Positions 1 through 6,103 of a DNA stretch of 6,628 nt are shown piece by piece. The number at the start of each line of letters is the position of its first letter. Within the stretch, counting starts at the first letter, position 1. The notes below the pieces were generated by a model. It ran no database searches. It was not told the DNA's origin and worked only from the letters and a program-made list of their open reading frames with translations. The position numbers were made by a program, and so were the translations under genes. This DNA comes from Polynucleobacter meluiroseus (lineage in GTDB: Bacteria; Bacteroidota; Bacteroidia; Flavobacteriales_D; Crocinitomicaceae), in assembly GCA_943328715.2 (NCBI GenBank), contig CALQBB020000048.1, positions 1-6,628 on the forward strand. Reading direction: 5' to 3'.

Positions 1-310
1 CAAGGATATTACGAATCGTTCCATTTGGAGATTTCCACATGGATTTCAAGTTGAATTCTTTTACACGTGCTTCATCAGGTGTGATGGTTGCACATTTAAT
101 CCCTACTTTATATTCTTTAATTGCCTCCGCGGCATCAATAGTAATTTGATCATTGGTTTCATCGCGTTTTTCGATCCCTAAATCGTAATATTTGATATCA
201 AGATCTAAATAAGGAAGAATCAATTTGTCTTTGATGAATTTCCAAATAATGCGGGTCATTTCATCCCCGTCTAACTCTACTACTGGATTGGCAACTTTAA
301 TTTTTGACAT
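1..310 (-). CDS. icd: NADP-dependent isocitrate dehydrogenase, N-terminal part (cut by window edge)
   Basis: The first 103 codons are visible; the rest lies beyond the left edge. The enzyme oxidatively decarboxylates isocitrate to 2-oxoglutarate with NADP in the cytosolic TCA cycle. I translated this directly: it opens [20 protein letters not shown] and carries [16 protein letters not shown] (42-57), [11 protein letters not shown] (73-83) and [10 protein letters not shown] (92-101). These match the homodimeric, eukaryote-like IDH subfamily (human IDH1/2 type) rather than the E. coli Icd type. Numbering runs level with human IDH1, so T77, R82, S94, N96 and R100, known there as substrate- or cofactor-contacting residues, are all present. 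The ATG at 310 is chosen because the alignment begins there. No Shine-Dalgarno motif is seen; a TAnnTTTG match lies 18 nt upstream. The catalytic Arg132 region and the C-terminal half cannot be assessed. Confidence 0.95.
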   Translation of the reverse strand, partial: MSKIKVANPVVELDGDEMTRIIWKFIKDKLILPYLDLDIKYYDLGIEKRDETNDQITIDAAEAIKEYKVGIKCATITPDEARVKEFNLKSMWKSPNGTIRNIL

Positions 311-328
311 AGGTACATTTTTACCCCA

Positions 329-336
329 CAAAATTA
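329..336 (-). promoter_or_regulatory. Candidate Bacteroidota -7 promoter element for icd
   Basis: Read on the minus strand this is TAATTTTG, an exact match to the TAnnTTTG -7 consensus known for Bacteroidota housekeeping promoters. It ends 18 nt before the icd ATG and would give a short leader of roughly a dozen bases. No TTTG -33 box is found at the usual spacing, and this hexamer-plus-two motif occurs by chance in AT-rich DNA, so the call is tentative. Confidence 0.35.
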
Positions 337-442
337 CGCAATTTTTTGTGAATTATAGGAGTCAATAATTGGGATAAAAGCTTGCGTAAAACAGGTGTTA
401 AATATCCTTAGAAAGAAAGGTTTGTCTGAAACGATGATTTTC

Positions 443-694
443 TTAATCAAAGAACCAGGTCACGAAAAGCACTAAAATAGACAAGATGAAACCTAAGGTT
501 AAAATAGTTGGGATGAGCTTACTTTCTTTGCGTTCACCCTCGAGAAAAAACCGCCATAGTACAAAACTGATGATTCCAAATGGATAGGCGATCACTAATG
601 CCGCCCCATACACCCAAACAATTCCAGCCAAGGAAAACCAAATGGCTAAAAGGAAAGAAATGAGTGCTATCCAATCGTTTTTTGTTCTATGCAT
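443..694 (-). CDS. Small three-helix integral membrane protein, function unknown
   Basis: An 83-residue, strongly hydrophobic protein. Three probable transmembrane helices are visible at about residues 8-28, 29-51 and 60-81. A charged loop (EGERKESK) lies between helices 2 and 3, and the protein ends WFFD. The short basic N-terminus (MHRTK) suggests that end is cytoplasmic. I do not recognise a family; no catalytic motif is present. The start is taken as ATG at 694; a GTG at 697 directly before it would add one residue, and no ribosome-binding motif decides between them. It lies between fumC (behind a terminator) and icd (132 bp downstream), all on the same strand, so it could share a transcript with icd or stand alone. 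The high density of Trp, Phe, Leu and Ile in one frame supports a real gene, but the call rests on coding character alone. Confidence 0.7.
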   Translation of the reverse strand: MHRTKNDWIALISFLLAIWFSLAGIVWVYGAALVIAYPFGIISFVLWRFFLEGERKESKLIPTILTLGFILSILVLFVTWFFD

Positions 695-734
695 CACCGA
701 AATAATTAGGAAGTCAAAAGTACTATTTTAACAT

Positions 735-763
735 AAAAAAAGCGGTGAGAGCCCCACCACTTT
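735..763 (-). terminator. Intrinsic terminator downstream of fumC
   Basis: On the minus strand a 9-bp stem (AAAGTGGTG paired with CACCGCTTT, one T.G wobble) closes a 7-nt loop (GGGCTCT) and runs into a T tract. It begins about 20 bp after the fumC stop codon, so it should end fumC transcription before the small membrane gene at 694. Confidence 0.8.
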
Positions 764-783
764 CCACTTTTTTATACTGTTGA

Positions 784-2181
784 TTAGTCTAACGAACCAA
801 TCATTTTAGATGGATCAACATATAAGTCGTATTCTTCGGCGGTTACGTGACCGAGTCCAACGGCTGCTTCTTTCAACGTTGTGCCGTTTTTGTGTGCATA
901 TTTTGCAATTTCAGCAGCTTTGTAGTAACCAATTTTCGTGTTAAGCGCTGTGACCAACATGAGTGAATTATCTAAGTGTTTTTTCAACACAGGTAAATTT
1001 GCTTCAATTCCAGCAGCACAATTATCCGTAAAGGAAACACATGCATCACCGATTAATCGAGCAGACTGCAGGACATTCGCTGCAATAACTGGTTTGAAAA
1101 CATTTAATTCGAAGTGACCATTTGACCCAGCAATAGAAACCGTAACATCGTTCCCCATCACTTGCGCGCAAACCATTGTTAATGCTTCTGGTTGAGTTGG
1201 ATTAACTTTTCCAGGCATGATGGATGATCCTGGTTCGTTGTCAGGAATGATGATTTCACCAATTCCACATCTTGGTCCAGATGACAACATACGTATATCA
1301 TTGGCAATTTTCATCAAAGAAACCGCTGATCTTTTCAAAGCGCCAGATAGTTCTACCATTGCATCATGAGCAGCAAGTGCTTCAAATTTATTCGCGGCTG
1401 TAATAAAAGGAAGTCCTGTAAACTCAGCGATTTTTTTCGCGACAAGCACATCGTATCCTTTCGGTGTGTTTAATCCTGTTCCAACAGCCGTTCCACCCAG
1501 TGCTAATTCACCGACAACCACTAGCGCATTGTTAATGGCACGAATGGAATAATCTATTTGTGCAACGTAACCACTGAATTCTTGTCCAAGTGTTAATGGA
1601 GTTGCATCCATGAAGTGCGTTCTACCCGTTTTCACGATGTCCTTGAATGCTTCTACTTTCGTTTGAAGCGCATTTCTCAAATGCAATAAACCTGGCAAAG
1701 TAGTTTCCACGGTCATTTTGTATGCTGCGATATGCATCGCGGTAGGATAGGTGTCATTCGAAGATTGTGATTTATTCACATCATCATTCGGATTTAGCAC
1801 TTTTTCCTCGTCTAATAAATTCCCTCCTTGAAGCACATGTCCACGGTTGGCGATGACTTCATTACAGTTCATATTGGATTGTGTTCCCGAACCGGTTTGC
1901 CAAATAACTAATGGAAATTCAGCGTCATGTTGTCCGGTTAGTACTTCGTCACACACTTTTGAAATGAGGTCTCGTTTTTCCATAGAAAGGACTCCAAGAT
2001 CATGATTAGCATGTGCAGCAGCCTTTTTCAAATAGGCAAATGCGTGAATTATTTCCGTTGGCATGGAACCTTCGGGTCCAATTTTAAAGTTGTTTCTAGA
2101 ACGTTCTGTTTGTGCTCCCCAATAACGATTTGCTGGTACATTCACCTCGCCCATCGTGTCTTTTTCGATCCTAAATTCCAT
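784..2181 (-). CDS. fumC: Class II fumarate hydratase (fumarase C)
   Basis: A complete 465-residue enzyme, the usual length for the family, that reversibly hydrates fumarate to L-malate in the cytosolic TCA cycle. It belongs to the iron-independent, homotetrameric fumarase/aspartase superfamily. Visible signatures are [14 protein letters not shown] (96-109), [11 protein letters not shown] (140-150), [10 protein letters not shown] (186-195) and [11 protein letters not shown] (318-328). By alignment with E. coli FumC (offset of one residue), H189 corresponds to catalytic H188 and S319 to S318 in the mobile loop; K325 and N327 are also kept. The C-terminal end ([10 protein letters not shown]) is typical. 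Aspartase and argininosuccinate lyase share the fold, but the overall match is to FumC, and the motifs are those of fumarase. The ATG at 2181 starts the conserved N-terminus ([13 protein letters not shown]); the upstream bases are A-rich without a Shine-Dalgarno motif. It is transcribed divergently from the miniprotein gene at 2248 and is followed by its own terminator. Confidence 0.97.
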   Translation of the reverse strand: MEFRIEKDTMGEVNVPANRYWGAQTERSRNNFKIGPEGSMPTEIIHAFAYLKKAAAHANHDLGVLSMEKRDLISKVCDEVLTGQHDAEFPLVIWQTGSGTQSNMNCNEVIANRGHVLQGGNLLDEEKVLNPNDDVNKSQSSNDTYPTAMHIAAYKMTVETTLPGLLHLRNALQTKVEAFKDIVKTGRTHFMDATPLTLGQEFSGYVAQIDYSIRAINNALVVVGELALGGTAVGTGLNTPKGYDVLVAKKIAEFTGLPFITAANKFEALAAHDAMVELSGALKRSAVSLMKIANDIRMLSSGPRCGIGEIIIPDNEPGSSIMPGKVNPTQPEALTMVCAQVMGNDVTVSIAGSNGHFELNVFKPVIAANVLQSARLIGDACVSFTDNCAAGIEANLPVLKKHLDNSLMLVTALNTKIGYYKAAEIAKYAHKNGTTLKEAAVGLGHVTAEEYDLYVDPSKMIGSLD

Positions 2182-2196
2182 TTTTTAGTGTATTGT

Positions 2197-2215
2197 AAAT
2201 TAAATTGTTTAATTT
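2197..2215. promoter_or_regulatory. Perfect A/T-only inverted repeat between divergent genes (possible operator)
   Basis: AAATTAAA-TTG-TTTAATTT: two perfect 8-bp arms around a 3-nt spacer, centred in the 66-bp gap between fumC and the small plus-strand gene. The right arm overlaps the candidate -7 element of the plus-strand gene, and the left arm ends 15 bp before the fumC start codon. The position suits a regulator acting on both genes, but AT-rich DNA makes such palindromes fairly common, and I recognise no known operator consensus. Confidence 0.3.
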
Positions 2216-2217
2216 TG
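2210..2217 (+). promoter_or_regulatory. Candidate Bacteroidota -7 element for the 52-codon gene
   Basis: TAATTTTG is an exact TAnnTTTG match that ends 30 nt before the ATG at 2248. No properly spaced TTTG -33 box is evident. The presence of a promoter-like element facing this very short reading frame mildly supports it as a gene. Confidence 0.35.
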
Positions 2218-2232
2218 AAGTGTATTCAAACA

Positions 2233-2240
2233 CAAAAATA
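2233..2240 (-). promoter_or_regulatory. Candidate -7 element for fumC
   Basis: Minus-strand TATTTTTG fits TAnnTTTG and would give fumC a leader of roughly 45 nt. It lies beyond the plus-strand element at 2210-2217, so the two divergent transcripts would overlap at their 5' ends. A/T-rich composition makes this a weak call. Confidence 0.25.
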
Positions 2241-2247
2241 ATAGAAG

Positions 2248-2406
2248 ATGAGCACTTTCGGCATTGTATTGTTTCTTTTAATTGGTGGGATGGCATTTTG
2301 GATGCTTTTATTCTTATTAGGATTCATCCTTCCTTATTGGTTAACCCTTGGTTTATTCGAGCAATTACGTCCGAAACGTATCTTTGAAGAGAAAGAAGAA
2401 AAGTAA
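2248..2406 (+). CDS. 52-residue membrane miniprotein, function unknown
   Basis: A short reading frame from ATG 2248 to TAA 2404-2406, translated directly. It opens MSTFGIVLFLLIGGMAFWML, stays hydrophobic through about residue 38 (one long or two short membrane segments broken near Pro29-Tyr30), and ends in a highly charged tail (RPKRIFEEKEEK). The hydrophobic core followed by a basic-then-acidic tail is the pattern of a real small inner-membrane protein with a cytoplasmic C-terminus, not of random sequence. Supporting context: it fills most of the space between divergent fumC and convergent bestrophin, has a TAnnTTTG element 30 nt upstream, a weak purine stretch (AGAAG) next to the ATG, and a strong terminator 18 bp after its stop codon. 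No family is recognised. A longer plus-strand frame overlapping the same DNA (2205-2387) has no such character. Confidence 0.65.
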   Translation: MSTFGIVLFLLIGGMAFWMLLFLLGFILPYWLTLGLFEQLRPKRIFEEKEEK

Positions 2407-2423
2407 TTCAAAATAAATTCGAT

Positions 2424-2450
2424 AAAAAAGCGCCCTTAGGCGCTTTTTTT
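2424..2450. terminator. Bidirectional intrinsic terminator between convergent genes
   Basis: AAAAAAGCGCC-CTTA-GGCGCTTTTTT forms a perfect stem of five G/C-rich plus six A-T pairs around a 4-nt loop, with T tracts when read on either strand. It lies 18 bp after the miniprotein stop codon. On the minus strand it overlaps the end of the bestrophin gene: the TAA stop (2436-2438) is in the loop, and the 5' stem arm encodes the last residues (KKSA). Confidence 0.9.
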
Positions 2451-3317
2451 GTTTTGAAGAAGCTCGCTTGTGTTTCGTTGAATCGTTTCACAGAGTGTAT
2501 CCGTTGGTAAATCATTTTCATCTTTCCCGAAAGGATCTTCAATTTCTTCTGCCAATACTTCCATACTGACGAGGGCATAAAAGACAAACGTTGATATGAA
2601 GGCAGAATAATACCCAAACAATTCTACAAATGCCAGTGGCATTGTTATCACATAGATAAAAATGAATTTTTTAATAAACAAACTATATGAAAACGGAATG
2701 GGTGTGTTTTTAATGCGTTCACAGGCCCCGAGGCTATCTACAAGTCTGTCGAGGTTTTGATTCAGCATACTTAATTCAAGACTGTCCATTACACCTTTCC
2801 CCCTGAGCACTTGAAGTTTTTCACGCAATGTAAGAATAACCCAAAGTGCTTGATGTGCTGATTTCTCAATGGCTGCACGATCTTCTGCGCTCAGAAAACT
2901 TGGTGTAATGATGCGTTGACCTCTTAGATGTTCTTTCGCACAAACAGCAAATAGCGGAAAGTGATTCTCAAAATAATTCCTTTCTTGTGCTGTTAGATCC
3001 AACACGGATAATTTTGAAATAAAATTTCTCGAATCGTTAACTATGGCCCCCCACATTTTTCTTCCTTCCCACCAGCGATCGTAGGCTGTATTTGTACGAA
3101 ATACGAGTAAAAGCGAAATGACAAATCCAAGTAATGAATAGACCGTGGTGAGGTTTTTTAAATACGTGGCGTTCGGAAAGAAATGAATTTCTAAAAATGT
3201 AATTAGAGCGGTTAATAGTCCAATATAGATAAGCTCTTTCCAGAGTATTGTCACTGTATCACTTTTGTGAAACGAGAAAATAAAGGAAAGCCAATTTTTT
3301 GGATTGTAGTTAATCAT
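2436..3317 (-). CDS. Bestrophin family (UPF0187/YneE-like) membrane ion channel
   Basis: A complete 293-residue member of the bestrophin family, close to the usual bacterial length of about 300. Family members form pentameric channels in the membrane; animal bestrophins conduct anions, while the Klebsiella homologue was reported to prefer cations, so selectivity is not predicted here. Hallmarks visible: RTNTAYDRWWEGRKMWG (74-90) at the end of the second helix, CERIKNTPIPFSY (199-211), and EEIEDPFGKDENDLP (257-271), which matches the conserved IxNPFGxDxxDLP segment. Membrane segments fall at about 27-47, 57-74, 211-233 and 235-254. The ATG at 3317 gives the expected N-terminus (NPKNWLSFIFSFHKSDTV, 5-22). 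There is no Shine-Dalgarno motif. The gene is divergent from the dioxygenase and convergent with the 52-codon gene; its last codons lie in the terminator hairpin. Confidence 0.93.
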   Translation of the reverse strand: MINYNPKNWLSFIFSFHKSDTVTILWKELIYIGLLTALITFLEIHFFPNATYLKNLTTVYSLLGFVISLLLVFRTNTAYDRWWEGRKMWGAIVNDSRNFISKLSVLDLTAQERNYFENHFPLFAVCAKEHLRGQRIITPSFLSAEDRAAIEKSAHQALWVILTLREKLQVLRGKGVMDSLELSMLNQNLDRLVDSLGACERIKNTPIPFSYSLFIKKFIFIYVITMPLAFVELFGYYSAFISTFVFYALVSMEVLAEEIEDPFGKDENDLPTDTLCETIQRNTSELLQNKKSA

Positions 3318-3334
3318 AGTTATTCATTAGAGTG

Positions 3335-3342
3335 CAAAGCTA
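3335..3342 (-). promoter_or_regulatory. Candidate -7 promoter element for the bestrophin gene
   Basis: Minus-strand TAGCTTTG exactly fits TAnnTTTG and ends 17 nt before the bestrophin ATG, almost the same spacing as the icd element. No clear -33 TTTG is seen upstream. Confidence 0.35.
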
Positions 3343-3370
3343 AAAAGAAAGTGGTTAAAGAAAAAAAATG

Positions 3371-3378
3371 TAATTTCG
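3371..3378 (+). promoter_or_regulatory. Imperfect -7-like element upstream of the dioxygenase gene
   Basis: TAATTTCG differs by one base from TAnnTTTG and ends 20 nt before the ATG at 3399. The 81-bp gap to the divergent bestrophin gene must hold the promoter if the gene has its own, and this is the best match I see in it. It is weak. Confidence 0.2.
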
Positions 3379-3398
3379 AATGTCAAATTTATTCGCAT

Positions 3399-4343
3399 AT
3401 GGAAATCACAAAAGAATTATTAGAAAAGCTCAATCAGAAGTATGCGTCGTTAGGTGAAAATGTGTCGTCTTATTTAGAGGGGCTTCTACATACAGACGTA
3501 ACAACCTACTGGGATTACATTCAATTAGATACACTACTAACCTTACAAAAACCGAAAACACATTTCCCAGATGAAACGATTTTCATCATGTACCATCAAA
3601 TTACAGAGTTGTATTTTAAATTGGCACTTCGGGAATTTGAGCAAATAGGGGAAAAGCAAGGGTTAACAAAAGCTTATTTCGTATCACGTGTTACTCGTAT
3701 TAATCGGTATTTCGATGCGCTCATTAAGAGTTTTGAGATCATGATTGAGGGCATGGATCGGGAAGAATTTTTGCAATTCCGCATGGCATTACTTCCCGCA
3801 AGTGGTTTTCAATCAGCACAATACCGACAAATAGAAATTTACAGCACAGATTTCATTCAATTGGTTGCCAAAGATCAACGTGCACAATTCGCTATTTCTT
3901 CTGAAATCGTTGATATGTTTGAGCACATCTATTGGAAAGAGGGAGCAACAGAGGTGGCAACTGGAAAAAAAACATTGACGTTGATTCAATTCGAGGAAAA
4001 ATACCGTTCCGCTTTCATTGCACAAGGCGAACAATGCAGAACTAAAAATTTATGGCAATCCTACTTAAGATTAAGTCCGGAGGACCAAGAAGATGAAGAA
4101 GTAAAAAATGTATTACGCGAAAACGACACCAATGTGAATGTGAATTGGCCTTTAGCACACTATAAATCTGCCGTGAGGTATTTAGCACGAGACGCGAGTG
4201 ATATTGCGGCAACAGGCGGAACAAATTGGCAGAAGTATTTGCCCCCACGTTTTCAAAAGAGAATTTTTTACCCAAGTTTATGGACGACAGAACAACATGA
4301 AAACTGGGGAAAATCTTGGGTGGAAGCTTCGTTAAATAAGTAA
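3399..4343 (+). CDS. Tryptophan 2,3-dioxygenase family protein
   Basis: A 314-residue cytosolic haem enzyme family that opens the indole ring of L-tryptophan with O2 to give N-formyl-L-kynurenine, the first kynurenine-pathway step. Family blocks appear in order: TYWDYIQLDTLLTLQ (36-50), FIMYHQITELYFKL (62-75) with the distal-pocket H66, ASGFQSAQYRQIEI (134-147) with the conserved Arg143, and AHYKSAVRYLARD (253-265) with H254 as the expected axial haem ligand, then ATGGTNWQKYL (271-281), which replaces the usual GTGGSSGxxYL loop. Residues about 224-245 form an acidic linker (SPEDQEDEEVKNVLREND). The ATG at 3399 is preferred because conserved sequence begins soon after it. The frame stays open back to 3267, but that extension is Lys-rich, unlike the family, and would overlap the start of bestrophin. 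No other kynurenine gene is adjacent. Activity on tryptophan is likely but not certain given the altered loop. Confidence 0.9.
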   Translation: MEITKELLEKLNQKYASLGENVSSYLEGLLHTDVTTYWDYIQLDTLLTLQKPKTHFPDETIFIMYHQITELYFKLALREFEQIGEKQGLTKAYFVSRVTRINRYFDALIKSFEIMIEGMDREEFLQFRMALLPASGFQSAQYRQIEIYSTDFIQLVAKDQRAQFAISSEIVDMFEHIYWKEGATEVATGKKTLTLIQFEEKYRSAFIAQGEQCRTKNLWQSYLRLSPEDQEDEEVKNVLRENDTNVNVNWPLAHYKSAVRYLARDASDIAATGGTNWQKYLPPRFQKRIFYPSLWTTEQHENWGKSWVEASLNK

Positions 4344-4346
4344 ACA

Positions 4347-6065
4347 TTAATTCACCACCGATTTCAAGTAAATCTTTGAAAAATCGATGATTCCAGAAGG
4401 ATTCATTTCAAATCCCCGAACACGTAAATTGATTAAAACAAAAAAGTCTTCGGAAAAGATGGGGAGAATGGCATTTTCGTTAGTGATGATTTCTTCACAT
4501 GCTTGCTGATAGCGAATTTTTTGACGCATATCAGAAGTTGAAATTGAATTCAAATACAATTGATTGAAGCGAGTATTGTAGAAGTTGTTCCCGAAAGAGT
4601 TTGTTCCAGCCCCTTGAAAAAATAAACGGAGGTAGGATTCTGCATCGGGATAATCACCAACCCATCCTGCTTTCCATAATTGTACCTTTCCATTTTTAAT
4701 GCGTCTGTCCCGCTCTTTCGTTCCAATGTATTCAACTTGAATACGAATGCCTAGTCCAGATTTTAATTGTCTGCAAACTTCTTTGCACCAAAGGTCTGCA
4801 TTACTTCCTTTTTGGGCATTCACCAAAAAGGAAACGGGTGGAAAAGGATGTTTTTCATCATAGCCAGCTTCTTTTAAATACCTTCTTGCGCGTATTATAT
4901 CTTTATCAATGATCCCGAGGTGTGGATTGGAATAGTATGCACAGGAAGGAATAAACCCACGGTTTATCACTTGCCCATCACCACTTAATATGTCGTTGCA
5001 AATACGATTTTTATCTAAAGTAAAATGGAATGCTTTGCGAACAAGCGGATTGTCAAAAGGCTTGGCTTTCAGGTTCCAAGCAAGGTAATGTATTTTAGAT
5101 GCTTTTTGAATATGCACTCGGTGGAGCAGGTTCTTACCCTTTTTGGCGTCGGTCAAGGTACCAAATGCTTTTTCTAACTCATTTGCAGGTAAGTCAAAGA
5201 GCAGGTCTACCTTTTCTTTAGAAAAAAGCGGATATTCTTGTGTTAATTTTGTGTTGGTCAGTACGTGAACTTCATCTAAATATGGCAGTTGGTTTCCAAA
5301 AATATCTTGCATCCAATAATCTTTGTTTTTAGCTAACTGAATTTCAGTGCTAGAACTTGAGTTGATATAAAATGGACCAGATCCCACCGGGTGATTACTT
5401 AATTGTTTGCCATAGTATGCCCATGAGCTTTTTGATAAAATCCCTAAACTTGGGTGGGTTAATAGTTGTTTGAAGTTATTGTATGGTTGCGTTAAGTGTA
5501 TCTCCAATTCGTAATCATTGATGATTCGAATTCCATCAACTGTTGATTTTTCTGGAAGTAAGCCTTTATTGAAGAAAGATTCAGAACCCTGAATCTTTCC
5601 CATTAAGAGAGACCCAGATTGATTAAGTGGATTATTTGAGCAAGCAAAACTGATCGTGAAAGCAACATCTTCCGCGGTTAATTCACGAGAGGAACCCGCC
5701 CTAAAACAATCGTCTTCATGGAAAAGCACGCCTCGTTTTAGTTTTATTTTAACCAGTTTTCCGTCATTGCTGAAACGGATGTCTTTTGCCAAATAATTTT
5801 GAATCGTTCCTTTCGAACCCGACTGTTTCACGAGTGGGTCAAATAATTGACTGATAATTCTTAATTCGGAGAGCGAGTTTGTTTCCAGTGGAAAAAAACT
5901 AATTAAGGGCTCAGGAAGCGAATAAGAAAACACGCCACCGTAAACACGGTCTCCTTTTACTAAGGTGTTTGAATTATTCCCACGATAAAAGAATAACGCA
6001 AGTATTACAATGACAATCCCGGCAAATAGAAGTGGAATTTTAGCGCGTTCAATGGTTCGTTTCAT
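4347..6065 (-). CDS. ABC-transporter family 5 solute-binding protein (OppA/DppA-like), membrane-anchored
   Basis: A 572-residue protein of the SBP_bac_5 family, whose members bind peptides, nickel or other solutes outside the cytoplasmic membrane and hand them to an ABC permease. The N-terminus (MKRTIERAK, then a hydrophobic run at about 10-27) is a signal peptide or uncleaved anchor. No lipobox cysteine follows it, unlike most Gram-negative lipoprotein binding proteins. Family blocks: RIISQLFDPLVK (69-80), LTAEDVAFTISF (129-140), HPVGSGPFYI (225-234), NKDYW (247-251), NPLVRKAFHFTLDKNRI (339-355), ARRYLKEAGYD (393-403) and GWVGDYPDAESYLRLFF (467-483). Length is slightly above the usual 500-550. 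No permease or ATPase is in the window, so the substrate is not predicted. The ATG at 6065 directly precedes the basic n-region. The gene starts 38 bp after the secreted-protein gene on the same strand and ends 3 bp from the dioxygenase stop codon. Confidence 0.9.
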   Translation of the reverse strand: MKRTIERAKIPLLFAGIVIVILALFFYRGNNSNTLVKGDRVYGGVFSYSLPEPLISFFPLETNSLSELRIISQLFDPLVKQSGSKGTIQNYLAKDIRFSNDGKLVKIKLKRGVLFHEDDCFRAGSSRELTAEDVAFTISFACSNNPLNQSGSLLMGKIQGSESFFNKGLLPEKSTVDGIRIINDYELEIHLTQPYNNFKQLLTHPSLGILSKSSWAYYGKQLSNHPVGSGPFYINSSSSTEIQLAKNKDYWMQDIFGNQLPYLDEVHVLTNTKLTQEYPLFSKEKVDLLFDLPANELEKAFGTLTDAKKGKNLLHRVHIQKASKIHYLAWNLKAKPFDNPLVRKAFHFTLDKNRICNDILSGDGQVINRGFIPSCAYYSNPHLGIIDKDIIRARRYLKEAGYDEKHPFPPVSFLVNAQKGSNADLWCKEVCRQLKSGLGIRIQVEYIGTKERDRRIKNGKVQLWKAGWVGDYPDAESYLRLFFQGAGTNSFGNNFYNTRFNQLYLNSISTSDMRQKIRYQQACEEIITNENAILPIFSEDFFVLINLRVRGFEMNPSGIIDFSKIYLKSVVN

Positions 6066-6103
6066 TTTCTACGATTAAATTCCAAACTGGAACAGCTTAA
6101 GAG

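Noticed and set aside
395..425. Possible weak hairpin after the small membrane gene (CCTT...AAGG)
   Set aside because: Only four pairs, a loose loop and no convincing T tract, so it is not called a terminator.
2002..2241. 79-codon plus-strand frame over the start of fumC
   Set aside because: It is antisense to the conserved fumC N-terminus, with Cys/Phe/His-rich composition typical of a shadow frame.
2205..2387. 60-codon plus-strand reading frame
   Set aside because: It overlaps the 52-codon gene in another frame, lacks a membrane or other protein-like pattern, and has no terminator-matched end.
2408..2617. 69-codon minus-strand frame at the end of bestrophin
   Set aside because: It lies in another frame of the same strand as the well-supported bestrophin C-terminus and runs through the terminator hairpin.
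3267..3398. In-frame upstream extension of the tryptophan dioxygenase (44 extra residues from ATG 3267)
   Set aside because: The extension is Lys-rich, has no family similarity, and overlaps the first 17 codons of the bestrophin gene. The ATG at 3399 lies just before the conserved region.
3813..4347. Minus-strand frames of 73 and 101 codons across the dioxygenase gene (3813-4034 and 4042-4347)
   Set aside because: Both are antisense to conserved dioxygenase motifs, and neither shows recognisable protein features.
4550..4735. 61-codon minus-strand frame inside the binding-protein gene
   Set aside because: It is an alternative frame within the conserved GWVGDYPDAESYLRLFF region of the solute-binding protein.
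6076..6090. Short inverted repeat TTCC-aaact-GGAA between the secreted protein and the binding-protein gene
   Set aside because: Four-base arms are expected by chance, and no T tract follows, so it is neither a convincing terminator nor an operator.
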